Positions 1-9,033 are shown, numbered from the stretch's first letter. The stretch is DNA of 64,000 nucleotides from Prolixibacteraceae bacterium (GCA_028377305.1 JAONJW010000001.1:87964-151963); one strand, 5' to 3'. The notes: a model not told the origin generated them from the letters alone. A program made the numbers and translations.

Positions 1-1
1 C

Positions 2-511
2 AAAGATCCAAGGAGTGTTCTTCTTGAAATTATAGATATAATCGAAAACGATCCCCAAAGGAAAGAGTATAACAAAATACTATCATATGTGGAATTCTTG
101 TCTCATTATGATTTAGATTTGCTATCCTTTTATGATGATTTAGATAAAGAACCAATAAGTTTTACTTTTATTAAAATAGAATACCTGAATAATGTAAAAG
201 AATATACTCCTATTCAAGGTAGTTATCAAGATATCAACAATATCGTATTACTGAATAGGTTTTTGAATGATAATTCTTTAGCATCTTTTATGGATGAACA
301 AGAGGAAAAGGAAATTTACAAAGAATATGAAGTGAAGTGTTTAGTTTGTAAACTAGTTGAGGATAACGGATTTATATACAGAAAAGAGTTAAATAGACTT
401 GAAGCATTCAGAAGTCTACGCCTTGGAGAATATTTTATTAACCGGATGTTATCTGTTAGAATCTTAAAGTCAGACAAAAAAGGAAGATTTATTATATACA
501 GACTAGTATAA
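2..511 (+). CDS. Hypothetical protein, 5' end outside window
   Basis: The reading frame is open to the left edge of the window, so the true start lies outside. A GTG at 89 is an internal possibility, but the codons before it (reading KDPRSVLLEIIDIIENDPQR) look equally coding. The visible 169 residues are acidic and lysine-rich, with no signal peptide or membrane segment. I do not recognise the family. The stop codon lies inside the left arm of a terminator hairpin. It is convergent with the small secreted-protein gene that follows. Confidence 0.6.
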   Translation, partial: KDPRSVLLEIIDIIENDPQRKEYNKILSYVEFLSHYDLDLLSFYDDLDKEPISFTFIKIEYLNNVKEYTPIQGSYQDINNIVLLNRFLNDNSLASFMDEQEEKEIYKEYEVKCLVCKLVEDNGFIYRKELNRLEAFRSLRLGEYFINRMLSVRILKSDKKGRFIIYRLV

Positions 512-545
512 AACTAATTGTAGTAGTATACTAGTCTCTTTTTTT
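500..545 (+). terminator. Rho-independent terminator
   Basis: Arms AGACTAGTATA (500-510) and TATACTAGTCT (527-537) pair perfectly over 11 bp around a 16-nt loop and are followed by a T-run (539-545). It ends the left-edge gene, whose stop codon sits inside the left arm. Confidence 0.8.
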
Positions 546-1056
546 AAAAATGGAAACCTACTCCTATCGTAAATGGACTTGCGGTTGAAGATGAGGCACT
601 AAAAAGTAATGATGGATTACGAAGTTTATAATCTAATTGGATACCTGCTATTGCTTTTGTTTCTCCTTTATCCTTGGCATAGAACCATGTTTTATATCCA
701 CCATCGTCATACCAAATTTCATTATCTATTGAAATACCAATTAATGGAGATATATAAAATGATCGCTCAGAATTAATTCCTACTGCATATCCTAATTCTA
801 TCGTTGTTATGTCATTGTTTCCAGAGTAGTAGGGATTGTAATTGATGCGATTTTCTTCTCTTCCCTCTTTATTATTACGTGATAATATCATTGCTTTAAT
901 TTTGACATTATATATTGTTAAGTCAATTCCATAAGCTATTTTATCTTTTCCTTTGCCTAACATTAAAGATGTAGAATTTAATCTATCTTGAGAATAGGCT
1001 TTTAATGTTATTGCGTAAAATAGTAGTGTAATTAATAAAAATTGGTATTTTTTCAT
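544..1056 (-). CDS. Small secreted or outer-membrane beta-barrel-like protein
   Basis: The 170-residue product starts with a clear signal peptide (MKKYQFLLITLLFYAITLKA, cleavage near Ser22). The rest is rich in alternating polar and aromatic residues, with Gly/Tyr/Ile strands such as TTIELGYAVGI. It ends in FTIGVGFHF, the terminal aromatic pattern common in outer-membrane barrels. I infer a small barrel or periplasmic protein; no precise family is recognised. The start is an ATG at 1056. It lies 24 bp downstream of a broken secreted-protein gene on the same strand. Confidence 0.55.
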   Translation of the reverse strand: MKKYQFLLITLLFYAITLKAYSQDRLNSTSLMLGKGKDKIAYGIDLTIYNVKIKAMILSRNNKEGREENRINYNPYYSGNNDITTIELGYAVGINSERSFYISPLIGISIDNEIWYDDGGYKTWFYAKDKGETKAIAGIQLDYKLRNPSLLFSASSSTASPFTIGVGFHF

Positions 1057-1080
1057 TAGTTATAGATATTTGAATTGATG

Positions 1081-1715
1081 TTACTGTTCATGTGAAAAGA
1101 ATAGTTTATCTGAAAATGATTTTAAGACTGGCATAATGGAATTATAAACTTCTGCTTGAAAGGTTGAACCTTTATCGTTTGTGAAAAACCAATCTGCCAT
1201 ATATGTGTCAAAGTTATGTATCATAACAGTAGATATTGAAATTGTTGTATGTTGAACACGAATAAATATATTCTGATCAATAAAAGAAATATTTAGAGTG
1301 TACTTTAATTGACCTCCGACAGTTTTTGGATTAATTATAAGATACAAACTTTCTTTGTCCTTAGTTTTGAAAGTGAACCCCTTTGATACTAGTAAACGAC
1401 TAATTCTATTCATGTTATCAACATCGTTTTTGTTAGTTTTTATCGTTATTCGGTTATCATTTCTGATTGCTCTTCTTGGAATTTCACTTGAATATTGTTG
1501 GTATGATGAAAGTTTCTTCTCGGATACTCTTAGTGAATACTTTGCATCTACATATTTAAGTCGATACGATTTTTCCTTGATTTCTTTATAATAATATCTG
1601 TAATTACAACTTCAGTGTCACTATTGGAAAGTAAAGAGTCGCCAATACTATATTTTACTTGAGAAAAAGATACCAATGAGATTAATAGTAAAGTCGATAA
1701 TAATAATAGTTTCAT
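1081..1715 (-). pseudogene. Secreted hypothetical protein, split by a frameshift
   Basis: An ATG at 1715 opens a typical signal peptide (MKLLLLSTLLLISLVSFSQ) and about 20 further residues. That frame stops soon after. A second frame, open from about 1605 down to the stop at 1081, continues with coding-like sequence (KEIKEKSYRLKYVDAKYSLR, then the 110-residue part beginning at an internal ATG at 1413). The whole span is 635 bp, not a multiple of three. The simplest reading is one secreted protein of about 210 residues with a single indel near 1580-1605, in the AT-rich run around ATTATTATAAAG. It could be a real mutation, a sequencing error or, less likely, programmed slippage. Function unknown. 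Confidence 0.6.
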
Positions 1716-1726
1716 TTTAGATCAAT

Positions 1727-2011
1727 TTATTTTTGTAATAGTCTTAATTGTTCTTCAAGTTCTTCATCGGTTAAATTCTCAAGATCATCGTTAAACTCAA
1801 GTTCAACACTTATTTGTTCTTGTTTTGGAACGACATAGGGTAAAAGCCGAATAAGAAAGTTTGTCCTTTCTTTCGACTCTAACTGTGATAATAGGTTTTC
1901 AATATTGACAAACTCTTTCTTAACGATCTTTTGAATCTTTACCTTAATATCTTGAGTTATCTTGTTTGGAGTTCCTTTCTTTCTGCCACCTGTTTTACAT
2001 CCTTTTGCCAT
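1727..2011 (-). CDS. KxGGRxxGTPNK-motif small protein
   Basis: The 94-residue product begins MAKGCKTGGRKKGTPNK, a basic N-terminal motif I know from small proteins of phages and integrated elements, some next to or resembling small terminase subunits. The C-terminal half is strongly acidic and helical (DDLENLTDEELEEQLRLL). No enzymatic motif is visible. It overlaps the upstream gene by 17 bp, so the three small genes from 2562 down to 1727 look like one operon. The motif hints that this is mobile-element DNA, but no integrase or structural phage gene accompanies it. Confidence 0.6.
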   Translation of the reverse strand: MAKGCKTGGRKKGTPNKITQDIKVKIQKIVKKEFVNIENLLSQLESKERTNFLIRLLPYVVPKQEQISVELEFNDDLENLTDEELEEQLRLLQK

Positions 2012-2297
2012 ATCTATTTTTGTCTACTTTAGATAAATCGAATAAACACAATTGACCAATGAGTTTAACTCTCTTTTTGTCGTTTTTTAACCGTCTGTTG
2101 TTATGATAATTCCTAATGTTATGTTCTATCTCTCTTATCTCTGTTTCGAAATCTACATTTGACCATTTGGAAGAAAGAAACCTTTTTTTTACTTGATAGT
2201 ATTCTTCTTTGCTGTAAAGATAATAATATTTTAACCCAGTGTGAGACAAAAACTTTGCTCTTTCTGCATTGCTATACTTAACCCTGTTTCTAGACAT
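1995..2297 (-). CDS. Hypothetical basic protein
   Basis: A 100-residue lysine/arginine- and tyrosine-rich protein (GLKYYYLYSKEEYYQVKKRF) with no signal peptide or membrane segment. It overlaps both neighbours by a few bases, as expected for translationally coupled genes. I do not recognise it. Its basic character and its place beside a GTPNK-type protein suggest a nucleic-acid-associated role in a mobile element, which is only inference. Confidence 0.5.
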   Translation of the reverse strand: MSRNRVKYSNAERAKFLSHTGLKYYYLYSKEEYYQVKKRFLSSKWSNVDFETEIREIEHNIRNYHNNRRLKNDKKRVKLIGQLCLFDLSKVDKNRYGKRM

Positions 2298-2562
2298 ACA
2301 CGATCATTGATGAAGTTTCTAACTCTATATATGAAGTGTTAATTTGGGTACTATTAGTTTTGTCTTTCTCTCTGTTGGAATGTTGGTTAATTCGGTCACC
2401 CCATAATTCAATTACTTTGTTTTTAATGATCTCTTTTGTCTTTTCTAGTATGTTATCTGATGAAGTGTTTATTAGGCTCTTTAATTTGCTTCTATGCTTC
2501 TTTAAGTTGGATTTGGAGCCATTTTCTATTAGGTCTATCCAGTATAATAGGAATTCTATCAT
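2290..2562 (-). CDS. Hypothetical small protein, first gene of a three-gene operon
   Basis: I chose the ATG at 2562 (MIEFLLYWIDLIENG); a TTG at 2574 would add four residues. The protein is about 90 residues, with a hydrophobic N-terminal helix and a lysine-rich middle (KSNLKKHRSKLKSLI). Its 3' end overlaps the next gene by 8 bp. No family is recognised. Confidence 0.45.
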   Translation of the reverse strand: MIEFLLYWIDLIENGSKSNLKKHRSKLKSLINTSSDNILEKTKEIIKNKVIELWGDRINQHSNREKDKTNSTQINTSYIELETSSMIVYV

Positions 2563-2806
2563 CTCAGAGAACAAGAGGTAAAGAGGTATTTCAGTTTGAA
2601 TATGACAACGAGTGGTTAGGTTCTTCTTCTTTTCATTTGATTGATCCTGATTTACAGCTTTAAGACGGACTTGTTTATAAAAACTGTATCTACTCCTTTA
2701 TTTCAACTTGCCATTAAGGAGTAGGATGTCTTCCAACCTCATACTAACAAAGGACAAATAGATAGTACTATATGCCCTTTAAGTTAGTGTCTACTTTTAC
2801 TAAGTA

Positions 2807-3901
2807 TTATTCTGTTTCAACAGTTAGATATTTCTCTGCGGCTTTAATTATTTCTTTGCTGTATTTGTAGATATGAGCAATCTTGCTGATTTGATATTTC
2901 TCTTCGTTTTTATCTTCATCAAAGATACCAATGTATTTCTTAGAGCGATTATTTAAATATAATCGACAAATAGGTTGTCTGTTGTTATCATCGAATAGAA
3001 CTCCAAAGTAGCTTTTTGTGTCCCTATATGCGATGTGTTCTTCATCAACAATACCATTAAGGATATCAACAATAGCATGGTAGCCATCTATCTCTTCTTG
3101 TGTGGTTACTGTCCCCTTTTCATTGTCTTGGTCGATGATAATTTCATCTGGACTAAGGTTTTCTTGTGCGTTGACTTCTTCTTTTTGCTCAATATTTTGA
3201 GTGTTTAAAGCGCTATTAAGTCTTTGATTTATTGTTTCATTAATTTTCGTGTTAATGGCTTTTTTCACTATTGAAGTAAATTGGTGTGCAACCTTTTCTG
3301 TGATTTTACCTTGGTATACTTGCTTGGTGAAAAATCTTACAAAGTCAGCAGAAGGAGTGTTTAGTTCATGTTCAAAGTATGCTTTGATTGCATTTAGATA
3401 CTTAAGTTCACTTGCGGAATCAAATATCTGTTCTACATTGAACTCTGACTTATGGAATTTATTAAGGTGGGTAAAATCTTGATCCTTTAGATTTTCGAAA
3501 TTAATTTTTAGGAATGGTATTGTGTCCATTTTATTGACTTCCTCTAGGTCAGTATAGAAGTAGTATTCTATTCCATTGGTAAGAATGCCAAACTTAGCTT
3601 TTGTAAATGCAAAGTATCTTTCGAGTTGAGTATTATGAAGGTTAAGGTTTTCTTTCCAATTTTTGCATTCGATTATCATTATTGGATCATCCTCTTTTAG
3701 TATACAGTAATCAACCTTTTCTCCTTTCTTGGTTGATTGGTCTGCAATAAATTCAGGAATCACTTCCAATGGATTGAATACATCATAGCCTAATGCTTGA
3801 AGAAAAGGCATTACAAAAGCATTCTTTGTTGCTTCTTCAGTTTCTATTCGATCTTTCAGAGATGCGATTCTCTCAGCAAGGGAAATTATTTGCTCTTTCA
3901 T
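2807..3901 (-). CDS. Stand-alone HsdR_N-type PD-(D/E)xK nuclease
   Basis: The N-terminal about 130 residues match the HsdR N-terminal (type I restriction enzyme R protein-like) nuclease fold. Visible features are EEATKNAFVMPFLQALGYDV (22-41), then GEKVDYCI with Asp64, and IMIIECKNW with Glu78 and Lys80, which together give the D...ExK metal site. The protein is 364 residues and lacks the helicase domains of true HsdR. No hsdM or hsdS genes are adjacent. Residues 125-364 include a Gln/Glu/Asn-rich linker and a C-terminal domain (YRDTKSYFGVLFDDNNRQPI) I do not recognise. Such stand-alone proteins are common in Bacteroidota and are usually annotated as type I restriction enzyme HsdR N-terminal-domain proteins. 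A role in defence is plausible but unproven. Confidence 0.75.
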   Translation of the reverse strand: MKEQIISLAERIASLKDRIETEEATKNAFVMPFLQALGYDVFNPLEVIPEFIADQSTKKGEKVDYCILKEDDPIMIIECKNWKENLNLHNTQLERYFAFTKAKFGILTNGIEYYFYTDLEEVNKMDTIPFLKINFENLKDQDFTHLNKFHKSEFNVEQIFDSASELKYLNAIKAYFEHELNTPSADFVRFFTKQVYQGKITEKVAHQFTSIVKKAINTKINETINQRLNSALNTQNIEQKEEVNAQENLSPDEIIIDQDNEKGTVTTQEEIDGYHAIVDILNGIVDEEHIAYRDTKSYFGVLFDDNNRQPICRLYLNNRSKKYIGIFDEDKNEEKYQISKIAHIYKYSKEIIKAAEKYLTVETE

Positions 3902-4304
3902 GATTAGAGTTATTAGTTTAATATGGGACTATTAACTGTTAGCTTTGTTCGTATTTATAAATTTACTAAATATCTATGAATCATAGATGTTTCTGTGACA
4001 ATTTATGACTAGAACATCTAACTTCATCTTATGATAGACTGGTCCATGAGCTTAAGATGAGTCATTTCGTAGATCAGCGAGAAGTGCTAGGAAAGAATAA
4101 GAAAGCAATCGTAGGGCTGTAATTCGGATTATCTATGATAATTTACGATGGCTAATGAAATAAAATGAGCGGACTTGTCTTCCCTAATTGTTTTGAACTT
4201 TCAGTGCATGATGTAAATAAATAGGGTCCGTTTTATGAAGAAACTCTTTACTGAAGAGTGAATTATTGTAGTGGTCATTTCCATTGTTTGACAATTGACA
4301 CTTT
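3902..4304. other. Intergenic region, no gene seen
   Basis: About 400 bp between the nuclease gene and the next gene. All frames are broken by stops, and I see no tRNA and no recognisable element. Confidence 0.5.
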
Positions 4305-4349
4305 AGAAATAGTATCTATCCTGGGGACTCTAGGATAGACACTATTTCT
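4305..4349 (-). terminator. Long hairpin, probable terminator
   Basis: Two 18-nt arms (4305-4322 and 4332-4349) pair with one mismatch around a 9-nt loop, directly after the stop of the minus-strand gene at 4355. There is no clear T-run, so a transcript-stabilising hairpin is also possible. Confidence 0.55.
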
Positions 4350-4354
4350 ACAGT

Positions 4355-4939
4355 TTATGCAATGGAGGTTTGCTTCTTATAAAAAGAACTTATTACTGAG
4401 ATATCGATTTTGGGTTTATAGTTCTCTAATCCTGCATAGGAACCGATGAGCAATATGTTGTCTTGCTGCAGTTCTTGGATCCAAAGCGTATATTCTGGAA
4501 GTTGTTTAGAGATGTATCCGATAAAGTGGTTCGACTTATCGTATACACCAAGAGTCAGCTTTCCATATCTGTTTTTGGAATCTAGTTTTATGATTAGAGG
4601 ATCTGAGATATCTAGTGTTTTAATGTATTTCAGTCGATGGTCCACCATATCGACCACCATAGGAAACGTATGAACATCCTTGGTGTTGTTTTCATTACTA
4701 TTATATCTCTCCACACGATAGTTCCACTCCTCTAGGAAATTTGGTTCTGCTTCTATGAGCTTTTTAAATGGACTGCCTGGAAATTGAACGTTATAGTTTT
4801 GTGTTTTAGTGATGAGTGCTTTATGTCGAAGTTTTTTTCGTCGCACCCTGATCGCTACAATTATAATGACTAGAATGATAACTTCCATGGAGCCAATCAG
4901 TGCATATTCTACCATGGTAGAGAGTAGGAGGAAATTCAT
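4355..4939 (-). CDS. Hypothetical protein with one N-terminal membrane segment
   Basis: 194 residues. Residues 14-30 (IGSMEVIILVIIIVAIRV) form a single transmembrane helix followed by a basic stretch (RRKKLRHK), which predicts a membrane-anchored protein with a cytoplasmic C-terminal domain. That domain (70-185) has alternating strands (YGKLTLGVYDKSNHFIGYIS, DNILLIGSYAGLEN) but no motif I recognise. It stands alone between long non-coding stretches, with a strong hairpin at its 3' end. Confidence 0.55.
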   Translation of the reverse strand: MNFLLLSTMVEYALIGSMEVIILVIIIVAIRVRRKKLRHKALITKTQNYNVQFPGSPFKKLIEAEPNFLEEWNYRVERYNSNENNTKDVHTFPMVVDMVDHRLKYIKTLDISDPLIIKLDSKNRYGKLTLGVYDKSNHFIGYISKQLPEYTLWIQELQQDNILLIGSYAGLENYKPKIDISVISSFYKKQTSIA

Positions 4940-5726
4940 AGTTGTTTAGTTTTAATAGAATATAGATGACGTTTTTATAGTCTACCCTCTATACAATCTT
5001 AGACCTAGAGATAGCAATACTATCTGAAGATTCAAGTGTTACATGTATAACGGGGAGTTTATATTAAAACACTTAAGTGTTAAATTAGTTCTATAAAAAT
5101 GACATCTTGTTTGTAACACTAACTATAAAAGAGAGAAGTGATGGGCTATAAGGTTTTTATTTTTAGGTGGTTGTGTGGAATAGTTTATATTTATTAGCCC
5201 CATTGATTTTTTTCTGTTTTTAGGCAAGAGAGAGATAGTAGGGGATCGATAGGGGAATGGTAGGGGTATCACTTTGACTTGGCACGAACCATGTTGGGAA
5301 TTGCTTCGGAGATCCCTCATCGAATAGTGAAATGGGTGAGTGAACTTCGAATGGTCTTCTAACATGATTCGAACAATCTTAAAAGAAAACCCGAGTTATT
5401 CCCCTAGGAGGTTGTTATGGGATTAGGAAGATATAGACCTCTATTCGAAATTCAACAGATTCGTAAGGTTGGTTGATGAGGGTGGACAGATTTTTGGTCT
5501 GTTGTTTTTGTTATATGATAAATATTGGTGCATTGAGAATTACTACTCTGGTGTGCAGTGTGTTTTGTATACCCTATTTAGGAATGTTTGTCTCTATTTA
5601 TTAGGGAGATAAACATTATTGGATTGTGCAGTGTATTTATACAATTAATCTTATGTAATTGAAATAGTTGCAACAAATATGATGTTAGATTGTTTTCCTA
5701 GTAAAATCAAAAACTTGCCACCTAAG
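4940..5726. other. Long intergenic region
   Basis: Roughly 790 bp without a convincing gene. A 243-bp open frame on the minus strand (5123-5365) has odd composition and lies over a repeat element, so I do not call it. The left part is AT-rich; 5230-5420 carries the repeat listed separately. Confidence 0.5.
5230..5420 (+). repeat. Dispersed non-coding element, copy 1
   Basis: Three blocks recur in the same order and nearly the same spacing as at 38.3-38.5 kb: AGGGGAATGG near 5251, CATCGAA followed by ATGGGTGAG and TTCGAATG (5318-5353), and TTATTCCCCTAG (5397-5408). The blocks are about 70 and 80 bp apart here and about 78 and 82 bp apart in copy 2. No open frame is conserved between the copies. 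Confidence 0.5.
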
Positions 5727-5807
5727 CCTATATTGAAATAGGGTGTTGCTTTTGATTTGGAAGACGAGTTTGTGTGATGCGTATTTTGAAGACTATTTCA
5801 ATGTAGG
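5727..5807 (+). promoter_or_regulatory. Inverted repeat upstream of a lipoprotein gene
   Basis: CCTATATTGAAATAG (5727-5741) pairs with CTATTTCAATGTAGG (5793-5807) with one mismatch, 26 bp before the start at 5834. It could be a 5'-UTR stem or a pair of binding sites. Confidence 0.4.
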
Positions 5808-5833
5808 ATTGGGGCAAAACAACCTAATTCACG

Positions 5834-7096
5834 ATGAAAAGAATTATTGTTTTATCCCTCGTTACACTTTTATCTATTGGGTGTAGCAAAGACTCTTCCC
5901 CTATTACAGATGATGAATGGTATCCTGATGGTAAGCAGAAGAGGTCTGCACCATGGAATGGGTATGTCTTGATTGAAAATGTGAGAGAGCGGATGAGCTC
6001 TAAGATTGAGATATCTAATGCCTATTTGGTTCGACGAGATGCCAAAGATTGTTTAATATTTACGAACTATGACTATCGAGATGTTATTGCTCGATTGGGT
6101 GATCATGATCTCTTTCAATGTCTGTTTTATGATTTTGATGTAGAGCGGAATCGTTGTGCTTTCGATCGTTTGCATATTTCTGTGGTTCGTGGTGGTCTCG
6201 ATGTATTCCAAAATTGTATGTATGGAAAGCGTAGCTTTGGTTACGATAAGTGTATGGTTAGAGATCGATCGATATCTCCGAGTATCCAGATGAATAAGTT
6301 TCAGAAGGAGGGTAGTTATGTGCTTAAAGGAAGTGTGCGGTTGAAGGACTTCTATGACCAAATGAAGTTGTCTATCGAATATGTAGGAGAGGTGATCGAC
6401 TTACGTTCTTCTTCACGCTTTCGTTTGGGAACTTCTGCTTTGAAATTCGATCAGCCATTTGTGACACCAAGCCACCCACCTATTGCAAATGAGGCCTATT
6501 TTAGAGATATATTCTATGAGAGGAGTCAGTTGATGGGGATCGAAAATGATGGTGGTGATCTGTTTTTATCAACCATCCATCTGGATGGAAAAGTGGTGCG
6601 TTTAAGACCCATGAAGGAGTTGCATGAACAAGCGGAGTTGAAGATCGTGGATGGGTATCTGTATGAGCAAAGAGTAGCCTATGCGAAGGGGGTAGAGCGG
6701 ATCGATTTTTATAAGTATCCGACCATGAAAGATAAGAGGCTATCTTTTGCCTCCTCACGAATCGCTGCATATAAAGACCGCTACTATGTTTTGAGCGGTG
6801 GGGTGCTCCTAAAAGCGGATGTTGAGGGCAAGGTGTTAAAGAGGCAGTATGATAACTTTTTGCCAAGATGTTTAGCTTCTAGTGTTGGATTGATTTGGTC
6901 TGTTCTCTGTGAAAATGATCGGATTTATTTGGTGGGGTTAGATAAGCATCTTGAGTTTGTTAGAGCTTATGAACTGATCGGGTTGCCCGTAATGCCCGGT
7001 TCGTTTCAGGTTCGCAGTTTGTGTGCGTATAAAAGCAGTACACTTTTGATGCTTGATGGGGCGAATCGTATCTATCAAATCTCTGTAAGTCGCTAA
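5834..7096 (+). CDS. Lipoprotein of unknown function
   Basis: 420 residues. A signal peptide ends in a lipobox (LLSIGC, Cys17) followed by SKDSS, so the mature protein is lipidated and probably in the outer membrane. The segment ISNAYLVRRDAKDCLIFTNYDYRDV resembles the 8.4-kb lipoprotein (HYLIYTNYAYDDA) and the decayed copy between them (IVVLANYSYAT), so the three appear to share a domain. The C-terminal half (from about residue 215) has repeated short strands (GGDLFLSTIHLDGKVVRL, YYVLSGGVLLKADVEGKVLK, RIYLVGLDKHLEFVRAYEL) that look like beta-propeller blades; this is inference. An inverted repeat lies just upstream. Confidence 0.65.
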   Translation: MKRIIVLSLVTLLSIGCSKDSSPITDDEWYPDGKQKRSAPWNGYVLIENVRERMSSKIEISNAYLVRRDAKDCLIFTNYDYRDVIARLGDHDLFQCLFYDFDVERNRCAFDRLHISVVRGGLDVFQNCMYGKRSFGYDKCMVRDRSISPSIQMNKFQKEGSYVLKGSVRLKDFYDQMKLSIEYVGEVIDLRSSSRFRLGTSALKFDQPFVTPSHPPIANEAYFRDIFYERSQLMGIENDGGDLFLSTIHLDGKVVRLRPMKELHEQAELKIVDGYLYEQRVAYAKGVERIDFYKYPTMKDKRLSFASSRIAAYKDRYYVLSGGVLLKADVEGKVLKRQYDNFLPRCLASSVGLIWSVLCENDRIYLVGLDKHLEFVRAYELIGLPVMPGSFQVRSLCAYKSSTLLMLDGANRIYQISVSR

Positions 7097-7947
7097 ATTT
7101 GGGGGTATGATAATAATCATGTGTATTGCTGCAACTTTTTAAATTGAGAGTTGTTTTATTTATAGATTTGGATATCAAATCTGTAGGAATAATGTTTTTT
7201 TTCAAATTAAAAATCCTTGCATGGTGATAGATTGTGAGTAGAAATGAATCACAGCTGGATTGAGGTCATATGGACGTTCGAGGTTGTATCTATTTCTCAT
7301 GGGTAGTTCCCTTTTGAACGTTTGACTGAGAATAAAGATGGGTCCCTTTAATTTTCTTTATTCCTTTTCTACAAAGTCTTGAGTGCATGTGGAGGTCCCT
7401 CCCTTGGTGGTGCTTGTGAGGGTTGTTCGTCGGAGCTGAGTCGTTTGGGATATCGTGGGGGTATCCTGAGGTTGACAGATGTTTGCGGTGGGAGTAGTGA
7501 TGGAAGAACCCTGTCTTGCGGGATGCATGGCAGGGTTTCTTTGTGCCTAAGAGGTTATGGTTACGATTAAAATGCCTTATAGGGATCTTGTTGAAGTGAA
7601 GTCTCTTTGTCAATGTATGGATGGAAGTGGTTCAAGAGTGAATCTATTCATTTTGTTTCAACCAGATATTGAAAGTGATACCTCTTCTGTGTATCGCTTC
7701 ATTATTTATATACAAAGATATGGAGACCACCTATCTCCTTTAGGGGTATATCACTTTATAGTCTAGGATATAACGTTTAGCACCTTCAGTGCCGGTTCAA
7801 ACAAAGGAGTAGATGCCGTTTTTATGAATAGGTATCATGTTTAGTTGTTAATTTATGTAAATGGCTGGGGATTTTATGTATATTTACGAGCTACAAGAGG
7901 TGTATTGGTGTATATCATCATGATGACGTAATCAATAATTCTAACAG
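7097..7947. other. Intergenic region, no supported gene
   Basis: About 850 bp. Several short open frames exist (for example 7379-7570) but have no start signal, no homologue I recognise, and Cys/Gly-rich composition unlike the neighbours. A short stem with AACCCTG/CAGGGTT arms lies near 7510-7540. The region may contain remains of another gene of the lipoprotein family. Confidence 0.45.
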
Positions 7948-8445
7948 ATAAAGAAAATATTGGCTTTACTTACACTTTTAGTCTTTGTGGGGGCTTGTTC
8001 GAAAGAGGAACATGGATACAAGAGTGCGATCCTTACGATCTCAGGTGGTCGTGAAGATCAAGAGATTCTGAATGAATTAAAATATGCTTATAAAATAGAT
8101 GGGACGGATCGTAATATAGTTGTTCTTGCAAACTACTCATATGCGACTCCATGTGCCTGATTTGAGTAGGATAATAGTATCACAGTGATCACCTCTCAAG
8201 ATCCATCAGAATAGGCAAAGCTCTCTTGTACACTGGAAATTGCAGGGGAACTAGCAAAACAGTATAGAGGGGTTAGAAGTGGAATCGTAAAGGATAACTA
8301 TCTGAAGATTGAAGGTAAGGTAGGAGATGATTCTGCAAACCTTTGTGTTTGGCTGGAGTGTGAAGGTGTAGCTAGAGGTGTACATAACTACTGTCTTGTA
8401 AAGTGGGTTGATAATGAATATGAAATACAAATGTATAATCTAAAT
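7948..8445 (+). pseudogene. Decayed lipoprotein gene
   Basis: In one frame the sequence encodes a lipoprotein start (KKILALLTLLVFVGACSKEE, lipobox VGAC). The expected ATG at 7948 is ATA. Stops interrupt the same frame at 8158 (TGA), 8167 (TAG) and 8212 (TAG), while coding-like sequence continues (GVRSGIVKDNYLKIEGKVGD, VARGVHNYCLVKWVDNEYEI). The frame runs without a terminal stop into the next lipoprotein, which is in the same frame. Residues near NIVVLANYSYAT resemble LIFTNYDYRD in the upstream lipoprotein and LIYTNYAYDD in the downstream one. This is a paralogue dead by point mutation and not by an indel. Confidence 0.8.
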
Positions 8446-9033
8446 ATGAAGAAAGTATTTGTCCTTACAATAATGAGCATGCTTATGTGGTCATGCTCCA
8501 AAGATGAGCGGAATATTGTCTTTCCATCGTTACAGGAGGAGTTTGATAAGTTATCTGTTTTAAATAAGGGGACTGTTTCGGTCTATAATGTGGATCAAGG
8601 GAAAGATATAGAGAAGACGATTAACCACTCTTATTGGTTATATGAAGGAGGTCAACACTATCTGATCTATACAAATTATGCCTATGACGATGCGAAAGTG
8701 CTAGAGAGTACTGATGATATGGTTACGGTCGTTGTTCCTTTAGAGAATGAAAAGGATCCAGCCTCTTTTAAATCGATTGAGATCATTTTAAGGGGCAATT
8801 TCGTAAAGAGTTTGGATGGAGAGAAGGAGCAAACAGAACGTGGCTTTTTCTGGAAGTCTACCCTCTCTGCCGATAATAAGTCGTCGAATGTGAAAAGTAG
8901 GAAAGTTAATGGAGTTGTAAATATTTACCATGTGGAGTTGAAAGCCGTAGGAAATGGTGAACTGAAGTATGATGGTCTGATTACGGACTTAAGAGGAAAA
9001 GAGAATCGTTGGGAGCCTATGCTAAGAAAATAG
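8446..9033 (+). CDS. Lipoprotein, paralogue of its decayed neighbour
   Basis: I take the ATG at 8446 because it gives a clean signal peptide and lipobox (MKKVFVLTIMSMLMWSCSKD); an ATG 15 bp earlier would only add MYNLN. The mature part is about 178 residues, beta-rich, with HYLIYTNYAYDDA matching a segment of the 5.8-kb lipoprotein. Predicted to be attached to the outer or inner membrane by its lipid. Function unknown. The upstream pseudogene reads into it in frame. Confidence 0.65.
   Translation: MKKVFVLTIMSMLMWSCSKDERNIVFPSLQEEFDKLSVLNKGTVSVYNVDQGKDIEKTINHSYWLYEGGQHYLIYTNYAYDDAKVLESTDDMVTVVVPLENEKDPASFKSIEIILRGNFVKSLDGEKEQTERGFFWKSTLSADNKSSNVKSRKVNGVVNIYHVELKAVGNGELKYDGLITDLRGKENRWEPMLRK

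Noticed and set aside
2336..2663. Plus-strand open frames opposite the small operon
   Set aside because: They lie over better-supported minus-strand genes and have no plausible product.
5123..5365. 80-codon minus-strand open frame
   Set aside because: It overlaps the dispersed non-coding element, and no frame is conserved in the other copy.
7379..7570. 63-codon Cys/Gly-rich open frame
   Set aside because: No start signal, composition unlike the neighbours, no recognised family.
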